Counted from the first letter of the stretch, positions 1 through 10,208 are shown. The stretch is DNA of 64,000 nt from Sphingomonas sp. Y38-1Y (GCF_032391395.1 NZ_CP135916.1:2697001-2761000), one strand, 5' to 3'. Notes: generated by a model from the letters alone, not told the origin. Translations and numbers: made by a program.

Positions 1-97
1 CCTGGAAGGGAGGGGGCGGGGGTGGGTCGGCCTGCGAGGGACGGTGAAGCCCATCACTGGCAGACCCACCCCAACCCCTCCCTTCCAGGGAGGGGCT
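1..97. repeat. double-hairpin palindromic repeat, cut by window edge
   Basis: The left arm (from base 1, rich in GGGAGGGGG and GGGGGTGGG) and the right arm (about 64-97, CCCACCCC then CCCTCCCTTCC) are inverted copies of each other. The same arm design is seen at 19195-19300 and 22465-22568. It lies just downstream of queE. The left end may extend beyond the window. Nothing else is seen in bases 1-123. Confidence 0.7.
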
Positions 98-123
98 AGA
101 AGGTGCCGCTGGGGAACGAGCCA

Positions 124-756
124 TCACCGCAATCCCAGAAGCTTGTGCGTCTGGAGCGACAACCGCCACCGCGGTCGCTCCATCGCGAACGCGGTCGCCG
201 CGTCCCAACTGGCACGACCCGCCGCGTCGTCCAGCGGCTGGACGAGGAAGTGACGAAAGTCCCAGCGCTCGATCTCGGCGACGTCGGTGCCCGGCTGCGG
301 CCAGACCAGCTTCAGTTCGTCGCCGGTGCGCTGGACGACCTCGCTTCCCGCCTTGGGGCTGATGCAGACCCAATCGATGCCGGGGTGGACGGGCAAGGTG
401 CCGTTGCTCTCGATCGCGATGGTGAAATGCGCGTCGTGCAGCGCATGGATCAGCGCGTCGTCGACCTGAAGCATCGGCTCGCCGCCGGTCAGCACGACGA
501 AGCGCCCTTCTTCACCCTCGCCCCACGCCTCGACTACTGCCGCAGCGAGCGCCGCCGCATCGGCGAAGCGCGCGCCGCCGCCGCCGTCCATCCCGACGAA
601 ATCGGTATCGCAGAACTTACAGATCGCGCTCGCGCGGTCTTCCTCACGCCCCGACCAGAGGTTGCAGCCGGCAAAGCGCACGAACACCGCGCGGCGACCG
701 GCATGGAATCCCTCGCCCTGAAGCGTCAGGAACAATTCCTTGACGGCGTAGCTCAT
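124..756 (-). CDS. queE: 7-carboxy-7-deazaguanine synthase QueE
   Basis: This 210-residue radical-SAM enzyme converts 6-carboxy-tetrahydropterin to 7-carboxy-7-deazaguanine, a step towards queuosine. The N-terminus [15 protein letters not shown] is the family signature. The iron-sulfur cysteines are C31, C46 and C49, the C-x14-C-x2-C spacing of one QueE subgroup rather than the usual CxxxCxxC. A GGEP motif follows near residue 90. The ATG at 756 overlaps the queC stop by four bases (ATGA), so translation is probably coupled. Longer upstream reading in this frame is only the antisense shadow of queC. Family assignment is secure. Confidence 0.95.
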   Translation of the reverse strand: MSYAVKELFLTLQGEGFHAGRRAVFVRFAGCNLWSGREEDRASAICKFCDTDFVGMDGGGGARFADAAALAAAVVEAWGEGEEGRFVVLTGGEPMLQVDDALIHALHDAHFTIAIESNGTLPVHPGIDWVCISPKAGSEVVQRTGDELKLVWPQPGTDVAEIERWDFRHFLVQPLDDAAGRASWDAATAFAMERPRWRLSLQTHKLLGLR

Positions 757-1439
757 GGCCGGACGGCGTAACGGGTCGGGTCGGGCAGCCCCGCTTCCTC
801 GAACCCCTTGGAGCGTAGCCGGCAGCTGTCGCACAGCCCGCAATGCAGCCCGCCGGGCGCGGGGTCGTAGCAGGACCAGCTCATGCCGGCGTCCAAGCCT
901 AGTCGCGCGGCCTCGGCGGCGATATCGGCCTTGGTCATGTGCTGGAGGGGGGCGTGGATCTTGAACGGCTCGCCCTCGACACCCGCCTTGGTCGCGATCT
1001 CGGCCAGGCCTTCGAACGCAGAGATGAACTCCGGGCGGCAATCGGGATAGCCCGAATAGTCGAGCGCGTTGACGCCGATGAACAGGTCGCGCGCCCCCGC
1101 CGCCTCGGCCCAGCCGAGCGCCAAGCTGAGGAAGATGGTGTTGCGCGCGGGCACATAGGTGACGGGAATGTCGGCGCCGACGCCGCCCTTCGGCACGTCG
1201 ATGTCTGCGGTCAGCGCCGACCCGCCGAACGCCGAGAGGTCGAGCGGCAGGACGACGTGCCGCTCGGCACCCAGCGCGCGGGCAATGCGACGCGCGGCGG
1301 CAAGCTCGACCTGATGCCGCTGATTATAGTCGACCGACAGCGCCAGCAGCCGGAACCCCGCTTCCCGCGCCAGCGCCGCCGACACCATCGAATCGAGCCC
1401 CCCGGAGACGAGGGCAACGGCAATCGGCGCGGCGGACAT
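753..1439 (-). CDS. queC: 7-cyano-7-deazaguanine synthase QueC
   Basis: This 228-residue ATP-dependent ligase makes preQ0 from the QueE product. The nucleotide-binding P-loop SGGLDS lies at residues 12-17. The C-terminal zinc site is C190, C200, C203 and C206 (CGLCDSC). Length is normal for the family. It is the first gene of a queC-queE pair. No recognisable preQ1 riboswitch was found in the 82 bases upstream, which separate it from the co-directional MFS gene. Confidence 0.96.
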   Translation of the reverse strand: MSAAPIAVALVSGGLDSMVSAALAREAGFRLLALSVDYNQRHQVELAAARRIARALGAERHVVLPLDLSAFGGSALTADIDVPKGGVGADIPVTYVPARNTIFLSLALGWAEAAGARDLFIGVNALDYSGYPDCRPEFISAFEGLAEIATKAGVEGEPFKIHAPLQHMTKADIAAEAARLGLDAGMSWSCYDPAPGGLHCGLCDSCRLRSKGFEEAGLPDPTRYAVRP

Positions 1440-1521
1440 GTTCGGTTCTCGAGACTGTGAAAGGGGGCGCCGCCTCTCCTGGCCTGCGCCACTCTTCTTT
1501 GGTGACGCCCTGCCCCCGTGT

Positions 1522-2811
1522 CTAGTCCTCCCCGATCGCGCTGTTGGCCCGCGTGTCGCGCATCCTGAGGTACACGATCAACGACACGCCGATCATCGCG
1601 GTCACGTACCAGTAGAAGCCCCGCTCCCAGCCATTGTCCTTGAACGACAGCGCGACGAACTCAGCCGTCCCGCCGAAGATGGTGTTGGCCAGCGCATAGG
1701 GAAGCGCGACGCCCAGCGCGCGGACATGCGCCGGGAACAGCTCGGCCTTCACCACCGCGTTGATCGAGGTATAGCCGGTGACGATCACCAGCGCCGCCAT
1801 CACCAGCGCGCCCGCCGTCCAAACGTCGCGCGTCTGCTCCAGCGCGGCGAAGATCGGATAGGTGAACAGCACGCCGGCGATGCCGAAGCCGATCATCAGC
1901 GGCTTGCGCCCCACCCGGTCGGACAGCGCGCCCGCGAACGGCTGAAGGCACATGAAGACGAACAGGGTGACGGCGTTGATCTGGCTCGCAGCCTCTCGGC
2001 TGAACCCGCTGGTGTTGACCAGGAACTTCTGCATGTAGATCGAATAGGCATAGAAGGCGAGCGTACCGCCCGCGGTCAGCAGCATGACCAGCCCGAACTC
2101 ACGCGGGTGGCGCTTCAGCAGCATCAGCGCGCCCGACTTCTCCGCGCCCGCGGCTTTCGCGTTCTTGTAGCTCTCGGTCTCGGCCAGGCCGCGGCGGATG
2201 CGGAACACGACGATCGCCAGCACCGCGCCGATCGCGAAGGGGATGCGCCATCCCCACGCCTCCAGCGCCGCCGGCGACATCGTCGCCTGAAGAATCAGGA
2301 GCAGCGAGATGGCAAGAAGCTGTCCCGAAATCAGCGTGACGTACTGGAACGAGGAGAAGAAGCCGCGCCGATCGCGCCCGGCCATCTCCGACAGGTACGT
2401 CGCCGACGCGCCATATTCGCCGCCGACCGACAGCCCCTGCATCAGTCGCGCGATGACCAACAGCGCTGGCGCCGCCAGCCCGATCGTCTCGTATCCCGGC
2501 GTCAGCGCGATGATGAGCGAGCCGGCGCACATCAGCGTCACCGACAGCGTCAGCCCCGCTTTCCGCCCATGCCGGTCGGCATAGATGCCCATGATCCACG
2601 CGCCGACCGGCCGCATGATGAAACCCACCGCGAACACCGCGGCGGCGCTCAGAAGCTGCGCGGTGCGATCCCCCTGCGGAAAGAAGTGCGGCGCGAAATA
2701 GAGGGTGAAGGCCGAATAGACATACCAGTCGAACCATTCGACCATGTTGCCCGTCGACCCGCCGATGATCGATTTCAGGCGGTGGCGGCGATCGTCGGTC
2801 GCATCGGTCAT
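1522..2811 (-). CDS. MFS transporter, alpha-ketoglutarate permease (KgtP/ProP-like)
   Basis: A 429-residue major facilitator of the metabolite:H+ symporter group. It begins with [17 protein letters not shown], typical of KgtP, ShiA and ProP. The loop 2-3 motif DRHGRKAGL and its C-half copy DRVGRKPLM are present, with about 12 hydrophobic segments. The ATG at 2811 is chosen because a GGAG box lies six bases upstream; ATGs at 2823 and 2826 are alternatives. It is third in a dctA-porin-MFS run, 20 bp after the porin, so a dicarboxylate such as 2-oxoglutarate is the likely substrate. Substrate is inferred from family and context. Confidence 0.85.
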   Translation of the reverse strand: MTDATDDRRHRLKSIIGGSTGNMVEWFDWYVYSAFTLYFAPHFFPQGDRTAQLLSAAAVFAVGFIMRPVGAWIMGIYADRHGRKAGLTLSVTLMCAGSLIIALTPGYETIGLAAPALLVIARLMQGLSVGGEYGASATYLSEMAGRDRRGFFSSFQYVTLISGQLLAISLLLILQATMSPAALEAWGWRIPFAIGAVLAIVVFRIRRGLAETESYKNAKAAGAEKSGALMLLKRHPREFGLVMLLTAGGTLAFYAYSIYMQKFLVNTSGFSREAASQINAVTLFVFMCLQPFAGALSDRVGRKPLMIGFGIAGVLFTYPIFAALEQTRDVWTAGALVMAALVIVTGYTSINAVVKAELFPAHVRALGVALPYALANTIFGGTAEFVALSFKDNGWERGFYWYVTAMIGVSLIVYLRMRDTRANSAIGED

Positions 2812-2831
2812 CACACTCTCCATCATCCTGA

Positions 2832-4325
2832 TTAGAAGCGGAAGCTGATCCAGCCCGCAAGGAAGTCCGAGCTCGAATAGCCCGCCTTGGTCAGCGACGG
2901 TCCTGCGGCCAGATGCTCGTAGCGGGCGGTCAGCGAGAGCCGCGGCGCGATCGACCACACGGCCTGGAGCCGCGCGACGTCGGCGATCTTGGCGTCGGCG
3001 ACGTTCTGCGTGCCCGCGAATGGCTGGCCGTTGGCGCGATAGACCGCGTCGCGCACGTCGTCGCGCCAGGCGAGTTGATACTCGGCGGTGACACGCAACT
3101 TCCTGGCCGGCGAGAAGGTGAAGTTCGGCGCCACCGTGATGAGGTTCGAAGGCGTTAGATAGAGCTGGTAGCTGTAATAGATGTTGTTGCCGAACGGCGC
3201 ATAGGCATTGCGAAGCTTGCCCTCGCCATAGCCGCCCCCGCCGCTCGCATAATCGGCGTGGAAGCCGATCCGCGGCGCCGTCGCCTTGTCGCCAAGGCGA
3301 TAGGTCTGCGCGAAGAAGGCGTGCCAGGCGTCGATGTCCTGGTCGATATACGTCCCCCATTGATGGTTGACCGACCAGTCGACGTTGACCCGACCGACAT
3401 CGCCCCACAGCCGCGCACCGGCATAGAAACGCTCCGCCGGCCCGATCCGGCCGCCCCACGCGCCTACGTCATTGCGGCGGCGCCAGACAAAGGGATCGAA
3501 GTAGAGCGACGACTTGCCGAACCAGTTCTTCGGCAGCACGAACCCGGCGGTCACGCCCGAGAAGCGGCGGGCGGGATCGACGATGTCGTCCTCGGGGCCG
3601 AGATCGCCATATTGGGTGGGCTTGAGGTCGAACAGGTCGACGCGCACCTTCGACCCGCGCGCCCACAGCCGCAGGCCGTTCAGCGTATAGCGGATGGTGT
3701 TGTTATCGCGCTGGGAGACGAGCAGGTTCGGACCGTCGGTGAACTCCTGCCGGCCATAGCGTGCGCCGACATCGACGCCGCCGACCTCCGCCTTGGCCTC
3801 GGCGAAATATTGCTGGAACACGAACTCGTTATCCAGCGTCGCCGCGGGCACGCCCAGGTTGCGGCCCGAGATGCCGCCATGCGCGACCTCGCCGAAGAAG
3901 CGCAGGTGCGGCCCGACATGCAGGTCGGCGCCCAGGAACAGCCGGCGAATATCCTGTCGCTGATGGCTGGTCTCGCGAAGGTTCGGGTTGCTCGTCATGT
4001 TGACGCGCAGCCGCGCCTCGCCCGACAGTGTCAGATAGACGTCGCCGTCATCGTCGAGCGGTAGAAATTTCAGTCGGTCGAGCGGATCGTCGCGCTTCGT
4101 GGGGTCGCGCATCACCCGCCAATCCTCGGCCCAGCGGGAGAGGTTGTAGCCGTTCGTCGTCGCGCCGTCGCCTGTGGCGGCATTGGGATAGCTGCTGACG
4201 GTCGGATTGGCCGGGTTGCGGGTCTGCCCCGCTTCGCTCGGCGCCGTCTGAGCGACAGCGGGAACGCCGAGCAGCAGCGTCGCCAGTCCCGTGGCGCCGC
4301 GAAGGGCGCGCTTCATGCGGATCAT
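2832..4325 (-). CDS. outer-membrane beta-barrel, alginate-export (AlgE-like) family
   Basis: A 497-residue precursor with a signal peptide of about 25 residues ending near VPAVAQ. The mature part starts with the YNLSRWAEDWRVMRDP-type N-terminus of the alginate-export porin family. Alternating hydrophobic/aromatic strands follow, ending in a C-terminal phenylalanine (ISFRF) as expected for BamA recognition. The ATG at 4325 follows AAGGA by eight bases. It lies 11 bp after dctA and 20 bp before the MFS gene. This argues that it is a diffusion channel for organic acids rather than an alginate secretion pore; no alginate genes are in the window. Family secure, substrate inferred. Confidence 0.85.
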   Translation of the reverse strand: MIRMKRALRGATGLATLLLGVPAVAQTAPSEAGQTRNPANPTVSSYPNAATGDGATTNGYNLSRWAEDWRVMRDPTKRDDPLDRLKFLPLDDDGDVYLTLSGEARLRVNMTSNPNLRETSHQRQDIRRLFLGADLHVGPHLRFFGEVAHGGISGRNLGVPAATLDNEFVFQQYFAEAKAEVGGVDVGARYGRQEFTDGPNLLVSQRDNNTIRYTLNGLRLWARGSKVRVDLFDLKPTQYGDLGPEDDIVDPARRFSGVTAGFVLPKNWFGKSSLYFDPFVWRRRNDVGAWGGRIGPAERFYAGARLWGDVGRVNVDWSVNHQWGTYIDQDIDAWHAFFAQTYRLGDKATAPRIGFHADYASGGGGYGEGKLRNAYAPFGNNIYYSYQLYLTPSNLITVAPNFTFSPARKLRVTAEYQLAWRDDVRDAVYRANGQPFAGTQNVADAKIADVARLQAVWSIAPRLSLTARYEHLAAGPSLTKAGYSSSDFLAGWISFRF

Positions 4326-4336
4326 GATCGCCGTCC

Positions 4337-5668
4337 TTATTCGGCCGGAACGGCGTCGGCGGGCATCTGGTCGACGCGCGGTGCCTTGCCGGAGAGCGCG
4401 AGCGCGAGTTGCTCGCGGTCGAGGCGGCCTTCCCAGCGCGAGACGACGACGGTGGCGACGGCGTTGCCGATGAAGTTGGTGAGGCTGCGGCACTCGGACA
4501 TGAAGCGGTCGACGCCCAGGATCAGCGCCATGCCCGCGACCGGCACCGACGGGACGATCGACAGCGTGGCGGCCAGCGTGATGAACCCAGCGCCCGTCAC
4601 CCCCGCCGCGCCCTTGGACGACAGCATCGCCACGGCGAGCAGCATCAGCTGCTGCCCCAGGGTGAGCTCGACCCCCACCGCCTGTGCGATGAACAGCGCC
4701 GCCAGCGTCATGTAGATGTTGGTGCCGTCCAGGTTGAAGCTGTAGCCGGTCGGCACGACGAGGCCGACGATCGACTTGGGACAGCCGGCGCGCTCCATCT
4801 TCTCGATGAGGCTGGGCAGCGCGCTCTCGGACGAGGAGGTGCCGAGGACGAGCAGCAGCTCGGCCTTGAGATAGGCGATCAGCTGGAAGATCGAGAAGCC
4901 CGCCCAGGCCGACACCGCACCCAGCACGACCACGACGAACAGGACGCTGGTGAGATAGAAGGTGCCGACCAACGCGGCGAGGTTGGCGAGCGTGCCGACG
5001 CCGTACTTGCCGATGGTGAACGCCATCGCGCCGAACGCGCCGATGGGGGCGGCCTTCATCAGGATCGCGACGACCTTGAACACGGCCAGCGACACGTCCT
5101 CGAGCGCGTGGAGCAGCTTCTCGCCGCGCTCCCCGATCATCGCGAGACCGATGCCGAACAGGATTGCGACGAACAACGTCTGCAGGATGTTGCCCGCGGC
5201 GAGGCCGCTGACGAAGCTGTCGGGGATGATGCCGAGGAGAAAGCCCGTCAGCGTCGTTTCATGCGCCTTGGCGGCATAGTCGGCGACCTTGCCCGCATCG
5301 AGCGTCGCCGGATCGATGTTGAGGCTGGCGCCGGGCTGGATGACGTTGCCGACGATCAGCCCGACGATCAGCGCCAGCGTCGAGAAGAACAGGAAGTACG
5401 CGAATGCCTTGCCCGCGACGCGGCCGACCGAGGCGAGGTCGCGCATGCCGGCGATGCCGGTGACGATCGTCAGGAAGATGACGGGGGCGATGATCATCTT
5501 GACCAGCTTGATGAACCCGTCGCCGATCGGCTTCAGCGCCTCGCCCGTCGCCGGGGCGAAATGGCCCAGGAGCACGCCGGCCGCGATCGCCACCAGCACC
5601 TGGACGTAGAGATGCGCGTACCACGGGCGCGGCGCCGTGACGGCGGGGGTGGTGTCGATCGGAACCAT
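4337..5668 (-). CDS. dctA: C4-dicarboxylate transporter DctA
   Basis: A 443-residue dicarboxylate/amino acid:cation symporter that imports succinate, fumarate and malate across the inner membrane. Visible family marks are [19 protein letters not shown], the serine-rich hairpin [10 protein letters not shown], and [14 protein letters not shown], which carries the substrate-binding region. The ATG at 5668 has an AGGAGAGG ribosome-binding site. Upstream in-frame codons are not needed for a full-length DctA. It is the first gene of the dctA-porin-MFS run and divergent from dctB-dctD, the usual dicarboxylate sensing arrangement. Confidence 0.96.
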   Translation of the reverse strand: MVPIDTTPAVTAPRPWYAHLYVQVLVAIAAGVLLGHFAPATGEALKPIGDGFIKLVKMIIAPVIFLTIVTGIAGMRDLASVGRVAGKAFAYFLFFSTLALIVGLIVGNVIQPGASLNIDPATLDAGKVADYAAKAHETTLTGFLLGIIPDSFVSGLAAGNILQTLFVAILFGIGLAMIGERGEKLLHALEDVSLAVFKVVAILMKAAPIGAFGAMAFTIGKYGVGTLANLAALVGTFYLTSVLFVVVVLGAVSAWAGFSIFQLIAYLKAELLLVLGTSSSESALPSLIEKMERAGCPKSIVGLVVPTGYSFNLDGTNIYMTLAALFIAQAVGVELTLGQQLMLLAVAMLSSKGAAGVTGAGFITLAATLSIVPSVPVAGMALILGVDRFMSECRSLTNFIGNAVATVVVSRWEGRLDREQLALALSGKAPRVDQMPADAVPAE

Positions 5669-5779
5669 CTGACCTCTCCTTCCGCCACTGTCGGGCGGAT
5701 CGATGAACGTCTTCAAGGTGCGACAGGTAGACATGCGGACCGAACAATTTTTAGCGATCGCCGCTTTTCGCCGGATTAC

Positions 5780-5796
5780 TGCGGTTTTTGCGCCGA
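5780..5796 (-). promoter_or_regulatory. weak sigma-54-like element upstream of dctA
   Basis: Read on the minus strand, TCGGCGCAAAAACCGCA has GG and GC separated by ten bases, the sigma-54 spacing, but few other consensus positions. It sits between the paired palindromes and dctA. Because the local DctD lacks the sigma-54 contact loop, a sigma-70 type promoter is at least as likely. Confidence 0.2.
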
Positions 5797-5822
5797 TCAC
5801 GATTGTGCCGACTGCATGCGGC

Positions 5823-5870
5823 ATGCGAGAATCTGCATCCGGCCGGAAGGCCGAGTGCAAGGATTTGCAC
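5823..5870. promoter_or_regulatory. paired palindromes, probable DctD binding sites
   Basis: Two related 16-bp dyads lie in the dctA-dctB gap: ATGCGAGAATCTGCAT at 5823-5838 and GTGCAAGGATTTGCAC at 5855-5870. They agree at 11 of 16 positions and every difference is a transition. Their centres are 32 bp apart, close to three helical turns, so both face the same side of the DNA. The distal one ends 28 bp before the dctB start, so the sites could also act on dctBD. Confidence 0.55.
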
Positions 5871-5898
5871 AGCTCCGCCGACGCGCTAGACCCGCGGC

Positions 5899-7578
5899 AT
5901 GACTCGCGCCCGCTCAGGCATGATCTGGCTTGCCGCGATCCTGGCGACGGCATCGCTCGCCGCGCTCGCGGCGGGCTGGATCGCAGGCGAGCGATCGACG
6001 ACAAGCCTGCTCGATGCGACCCAGGCCGATGCGCGGCTGCGCGCCGCGCTGCTCGACAGCGAGCTTGCCCGCTATCGCCTGATGCCGCTCGCGCTTTCCG
6101 ACGATTCCGATGTCGTCGCCGCGCTCGCGGGCCGCGAGCCCGCACGCCATGCGCTCGACAACAAGCTGGAGGCGCTGGCGCGCGAGACCGGCGCATCGGT
6201 GATCTACGTCGTCGATCCCCGCGGGATCGCGATCGCCGCCAGCAACTGGCGCACGCCGGTCAGCTTCGTCGGCAACGATTATGGATTTCGGCGCTATGTC
6301 GCGGATGCGCAGCGATCGGGCGCCGCGACGCAATTCGCCCGCGGCACCGTCAGCGGCAAGCCCGGCCTTTTCTTCGCCCAGCGCACCGACGCCGGCGGCA
6401 CCGTCGTCGTCAAGCTCGAGTTCGACCGTGTCCAGTCCGACTGGGCGCGGGCGGGCGGCGAAACCATCGTCCGCAACGCCGCGGGCATGGTCGTCGTCAG
6501 CAGCCGCCCTGAATGGGTGTTCCGGCGCACGCGAGACCTGTCGGCGACCGAACGCGCGGCCCTTGCCGCCGATAGCAGCCTGCCACCGGGTGCGCTCGCC
6601 CCCCTCCCCCCGACGCGAGGCAGCGTCGCGAGCACCGTTCCCACCGCGCAGCCCGGCTGGGCGCTGACGCTGCGCCGCCCCACCGCCGCCGCCGTTGCGC
6701 CCACCGTCCGCATCGCCGCGACCGGCGCGGCGCTGGCGGTCATCGCGATCGGCGCGCTCGCCTGGGGCCTGCGCCAGCGCGCCGCGCTCGCCCGCCGCCG
6801 TACCGCCGAGCTCGAGGATGCCGTCGCCGCCCGCACCGCCGCGCTGACGCGCGAGATGGAGGAGCGCGCGAGCAGCGAAGCGCGCGCCGCCGATCTGCGC
6901 GAAGGGCTGCGCCAGGCAAACCGCCTCGCCACGCTGGGCCAGGTCACCGCCAGCGTCGCGCACGAGACCGCGCAGCCCGTCGCGGCGATCCGCACCTATG
7001 CCCAGACGAGCGCGATGCTGCTCGATCGCGGTGACGAGGCGGCGGTTCGCGACAATCTCACCGCGATCGCGCGCCTCTCCGACCGCATCGGCACCGTGAC
7101 CGAGCGGCTGCGTGGCTTCGCGCGGCGGCGTCCGGGCACGCTACGCCCGATCGCGCTGGTCGAGGTTGTCGAGGGCGCAGGCCTGATCCTCAAGGAACAG
7201 CTTCGCCGCATCACCTTCGACCAGCCGTCAATCGATCCGGCGCTGACGATCATCGGCGGGCGCGTCCGGCTGGAACAGGTGCTCGTCAACCTCATCCAGA
7301 ATGCGCTGGAGGCGCTCCGCGACGCCCCCGATCCCCGCATCGTCCTCGCGGTCGAGCCGGGCGCGCGGGAGGTCGTGCTGAGCGTCACCGACAACGGACC
7401 CGGCGTGCCTGCCGACGTTGCCGAGCGGCTGTTCACGCCCTTCGTCACCAGCCGTGCGGAAGGTCTTGGCCTCGGCCTCGTCATCGCGCACGACATCATG
7501 GTCGAGCTGGGCGGCGCGCTGCGCCACGTGCCCACCGACCGGGGTGCGCGGTTCGAGATCGTAATGGTGCGCGCATGA
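5899..7578 (+). CDS. dctB: C4-dicarboxylate sensor histidine kinase DctB
   Basis: A 559-residue membrane sensor kinase. It has an N-terminal membrane segment (about 8-28), a periplasmic tandem-PAS dicarboxylate sensor (about 30-265, with the SNW and [11 protein letters not shown] motifs of DctB), a second membrane segment (about 272-292), a coiled linker, and a kinase core. The phospho-acceptor is H355 in [16 protein letters not shown]. The N-box ([12 protein letters not shown]), G1 box (DNGPGVP) and G2 box (GLGLGL) are intact. It overlaps dctD by four bases. It should report periplasmic dicarboxylate to the adjacent response regulator. Confidence 0.93.
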   Translation: MTRARSGMIWLAAILATASLAALAAGWIAGERSTTSLLDATQADARLRAALLDSELARYRLMPLALSDDSDVVAALAGREPARHALDNKLEALARETGASVIYVVDPRGIAIAASNWRTPVSFVGNDYGFRRYVADAQRSGAATQFARGTVSGKPGLFFAQRTDAGGTVVVKLEFDRVQSDWARAGGETIVRNAAGMVVVSSRPEWVFRRTRDLSATERAALAADSSLPPGALAPLPPTRGSVASTVPTAQPGWALTLRRPTAAAVAPTVRIAATGAALAVIAIGALAWGLRQRAALARRRTAELEDAVAARTAALTREMEERASSEARAADLREGLRQANRLATLGQVTASVAHETAQPVAAIRTYAQTSAMLLDRGDEAAVRDNLTAIARLSDRIGTVTERLRGFARRRPGTLRPIALVEVVEGAGLILKEQLRRITFDQPSIDPALTIIGGRVRLEQVLVNLIQNALEALRDAPDPRIVLAVEPGAREVVLSVTDNGPGVPADVAERLFTPFVTSRAEGLGLGLVIAHDIMVELGGALRHVPTDRGARFEIVMVRA

Positions 7579-8834
7579 CCCTGGTCGCACTGGTGGACGA
7601 CGACGAGGATCTGCGCCGCGCGACGACGCAGCTGCTGACGCTGGCCGGCCATCAGGTTCAGACCCATGAAGCGGCCGCACCCGCGCTGGCGGCGATCGGC
7701 GCGGACTTCGAAGGCGTCGTCGTCACCGACATCCGGATGCCGGGCATGTCGGGGCTCGAACTCTTCCGCGCGCTCCATGCCCGTGATGCCGAGCTGCCGG
7801 TGATCCTCGTCACCGGGCACGGCGATGTCGAGATGGCGGTCGGCGCGCTCCGCGAGGGCGCTTGGGACTTCCTGGCCAAGCCGTTCAGCCCCGACGCACT
7901 GCTCGCTGCGGTGACACGCGGTGCCGCGACGCGCGCGCTCGCGCTGGAGAACCGGCGCCTGCGGACGCTGGCGGAGGCGACCGCGGCCGACGAGCTAGTG
8001 GGCGAGAGCGCGGCGATCCGCCGCCTGCGCGCCAGCCTGCCCGCGCTCGCCGACGCCGATCTCGACATCGTGGTCGAAGGCGCAACGGGCACCGGCAAGC
8101 AGCTGCTCGCGCGGATCATCCACCGGTCTGGGCCCCGCGGGCGGCACCGCTTCGCCGTGATCGACTGCGCGGTCCTGTCGGAGAGCGCGCTGCCCGAGCT
8201 GTTTGGCGCGCAGGGGCCGATCGCCCGCGCCGATCGCGGCACGCTGTTCCTCGACAATCTCGACCGCGCGGCGGCGCCGCTCCAGCATCGCCTCGTCCAG
8301 CTGGCCGAGCGGCGGGCGGTGGCGCTGGACGCGCGCGATCCCGTCGGCGTCGATCTTCGCATCGTCGGCGCGATCGACGAGGGCGCGCAGGATCGGCTGC
8401 TGCCTGCGCTCTACCACCGGCTGGCCGCGGTGACACTGCGCCTACCGCCGCTAGCCGAGCGGCCGGAGGATGTGGCGCTGCTCGCCGCGCATTTCCTCAC
8501 CGCCCATGCCGCGCGCCGCGGGATGGCGCCGCCGCCGCTCGGCACCGCCGCCGCGCTCGCTGCTCGCCGCGACTGGCCGGGCAATGTCCGCGAGCTGGAG
8601 GCGGCAACCGAGCGCCTGCTCCTCGGGCTGGACGAGGCGGCGGGGGAAACGGCGGACCTGCCCCTCCCCGACCGCGTCCGCGCCTTCGAACGCGCCGCCA
8701 TCGAAGAAGCCGTGACGCGTACCGTCGGCGACGTCGCGCAGGCGATCCGGCTGCTCGGGATCCCGCGCGAGACCTTCTACTATCGGGTGAAGCGCCTGGG
8801 CATCGACCTCAAGCGGCTGCGCGGCGACGGGTGA
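7575..8834 (+). CDS. dctD: DctD-like NtrC-family response regulator, degenerate AAA+ domain
   Basis: A 419-residue regulator: receiver (about 1-120, phospho-acceptor D52 in VTDIRMPG, conserved K102), AAA+ domain (about 140-345), and Fis-type helix-turn-helix (about 375-415). Walker A is present as GATGTGKQ (169-176). The stretch [20 protein letters not shown] (209-228) lacks the roughly 15 residues that normally carry the GAFTGA sigma-54 contact loop, and the Walker B acid pair is D227-N228 instead of DE. It therefore probably cannot drive sigma-54 open-complex formation, and may act as a sigma-70 activator or a repressor. It is coupled to dctB by an ATGA overlap. Orthology to DctD rests on context. 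Confidence 0.85.
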   Translation: MTLVALVDDDEDLRRATTQLLTLAGHQVQTHEAAAPALAAIGADFEGVVVTDIRMPGMSGLELFRALHARDAELPVILVTGHGDVEMAVGALREGAWDFLAKPFSPDALLAAVTRGAATRALALENRRLRTLAEATAADELVGESAAIRRLRASLPALADADLDIVVEGATGTGKQLLARIIHRSGPRGRHRFAVIDCAVLSESALPELFGAQGPIARADRGTLFLDNLDRAAAPLQHRLVQLAERRAVALDARDPVGVDLRIVGAIDEGAQDRLLPALYHRLAAVTLRLPPLAERPEDVALLAAHFLTAHAARRGMAPPPLGTAAALAARRDWPGNVRELEAATERLLLGLDEAAGETADLPLPDRVRAFERAAIEEAVTRTVGDVAQAIRLLGIPRETFYYRVKRLGIDLKRLRGDG

Positions 8835-8853
8835 CTGTTTGGGACGGGTGAGT

Positions 8854-8930
<77 letters not shown>

Positions 8931-9079
8931 ACCGAGTGGGTGCGCCTAGACGAACGTGGGGCGGGACGCAATCGCGGTGCCGCGGGCAGAGGCCGCGTCG
9001 TCGAACGCGGCTTTTCGCCGCGCCGGCCGCAGCGCCGCCAGGGCGGGCGCAAGCTTCACTTCCCGCCTGCGCGCGGCGC

Positions 9080-9155
9080 TGGTGGGCCCGGCAGGATTCG
9101 AACCCGCAACCTAGCCGTTATGAGCGGCCAGCTCTAACCGTTGAGCTACAGGCCC
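9080..9155 (-). tRNA. tRNA with CAT anticodon, probably tRNA-Ile2
   Basis: A 76-base cloverleaf with acceptor GGGCCTG/CGGGCCC, anticodon loop CTCATAA, T-loop GGTTCGAATCC and encoded CCA. CAT can mean Met, fMet or lysidine-modified Ile2. The GGGCCTGTAGCTCA start resembles alphaproteobacterial Ile2 rather than elongator Met, and it lacks initiator features. The 149 bp between it and tRNA-Pro hold no recognised feature. Confidence 0.9.
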
Positions 9156-9179
9156 CCAGCCCCGCTCGCCTAGCGGAAG

Positions 9180-10208
9180 TCACGCCGCCTGGGCAAGGCG
9201 CGGCGCGGTTGCGGCGGCGACGAGTTCGGCCTCGCCCGCCGGCCGCACACCGCGAGCCTCGAGCCGATCGAGCACCGCGTCCCACCAGGCGTGGAAACGC
9301 GCCACGTCGGCGGCATCGCGAACATAGGGGGTCATCCCCGGAACGATCGTCGGCGAGTGGAAGGAGAAGTTGAGAAGCTCGACGCCGTCATCGACCGCGC
9401 GGTCGATCGCGCGCAGCGCCTCGGGCAGCGGCATCTCTTCGGGCGTCAGCGCGATCCGGTCGAGCAGGCCGAGGCGAGAAGCGACGCCGCGGCCGCGCGG
9501 CAGCCGGCCGAGCAAGTCGTAGAGCCCCGCCCCGCCCCCGCGCAGCGCGCCCAGCCACACCGTCGTCAGCGGCAGCTCCAGCAGCGCTTGGTCCGTGCCG
9601 GCGCGGAAGGCGTGGTTGCCGACATGGCGGAAATCGGGGCCGCCTTCGTGGAGATAGCAGAAGCCCGACCGCATCGAGCTGTCGATGACATAGCCGCGCT
9701 CGGCGAGCAGCGAGAGCGTCGCCGGGCCCATGCCATAACGACCGGCACGGAAGATGCGCGGCGCGCGGTCGAACGCCGTCTCGATCGCGGCGCCCAGCAG
9801 GTCGAGCTTGGCCCCTTCGAGTGCAGGCGGCAGGTTGCCGGCGAAGCTGTTGGTGCGGTTCACCAGCTCTTCGTGCGGCGGATTGACCCACGGATGAAGG
9901 TGCGCGCCGATCGCGCTGACGCCGTCCTCCAGAAGCGCGCGCAGCACCGCAATCGACGACGGCGTGGTCGCAACGGGGTGATCGACCAGATAGGTGATTG
10001 GCACGCCGCGCTCGGCGAAGCGGCGGTGGAGGTCAGGCAGCGCATCGATGGCGGTTACGCCGCGCGCCTCACGCGAGAAGGGCGCGTTCCAATCGAACTC
10101 CTCCTCGGTATCGACGAAGATCGAGAAGCGGGTGCCGAACTCCTGGGGCCAGGCGAAGCGGGGGCCGACGGGCGGGGCAGCGGCGGCGGGCAGCGATGCG
10201 GTCGACAT
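9180..10208 (-). CDS. polysaccharide deacetylase family protein (WalW-like)
   Basis: A 342-residue protein of the NodB/polysaccharide-deacetylase fold, of the kind named WalW in sphingomonads. FSIFVDTEEEFDW (about 28-40) provides the metal-binding aspartate, and AIGAHLHPWVNPP gives the histidine pair. A C-terminal LNFSFHSPTIVPG segment carries the second catalytic histidine region. No clear signal peptide is seen, so action on a cytoplasmic or lipid-linked glycan is possible. Start ATG at 10208; the ribosome-binding site is weak. Substrate unknown. It ends 25 bp from tRNA-Ile2. Confidence 0.8.
   Translation of the reverse strand: MSTASLPAAAAPPVGPRFAWPQEFGTRFSIFVDTEEEFDWNAPFSREARGVTAIDALPDLHRRFAERGVPITYLVDHPVATTPSSIAVLRALLEDGVSAIGAHLHPWVNPPHEELVNRTNSFAGNLPPALEGAKLDLLGAAIETAFDRAPRIFRAGRYGMGPATLSLLAERGYVIDSSMRSGFCYLHEGGPDFRHVGNHAFRAGTDQALLELPLTTVWLGALRGGGAGLYDLLGRLPRGRGVASRLGLLDRIALTPEEMPLPEALRAIDRAVDDGVELLNFSFHSPTIVPGMTPYVRDAADVARFHAWWDAVLDRLEARGVRPAGEAELVAAATAPRLAQAA

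Noticed and set aside
1440..1521. preQ1 riboswitch upstream of queC
   Set aside because: No pseudoknot-forming preQ1-I or preQ1-II pattern could be recognised in the 82 bases.
2832..4325. Alginate secretion porin AlgE
   Set aside because: No alginate polymerase or modification gene is present and the operon is devoted to dicarboxylate uptake.
5780..5796. Treating the dctA upstream element as a firm sigma-54 promoter
   Set aside because: Only the GG/GC spacing and a few bases fit, and the adjacent DctD lacks the sigma-54 contact loop; kept only as a low-confidence feature.
4409..5902. 497-codon plus-strand frame opposite dctA
   Set aside because: Antisense to a clear DctA with all family motifs; repetitive charged composition.
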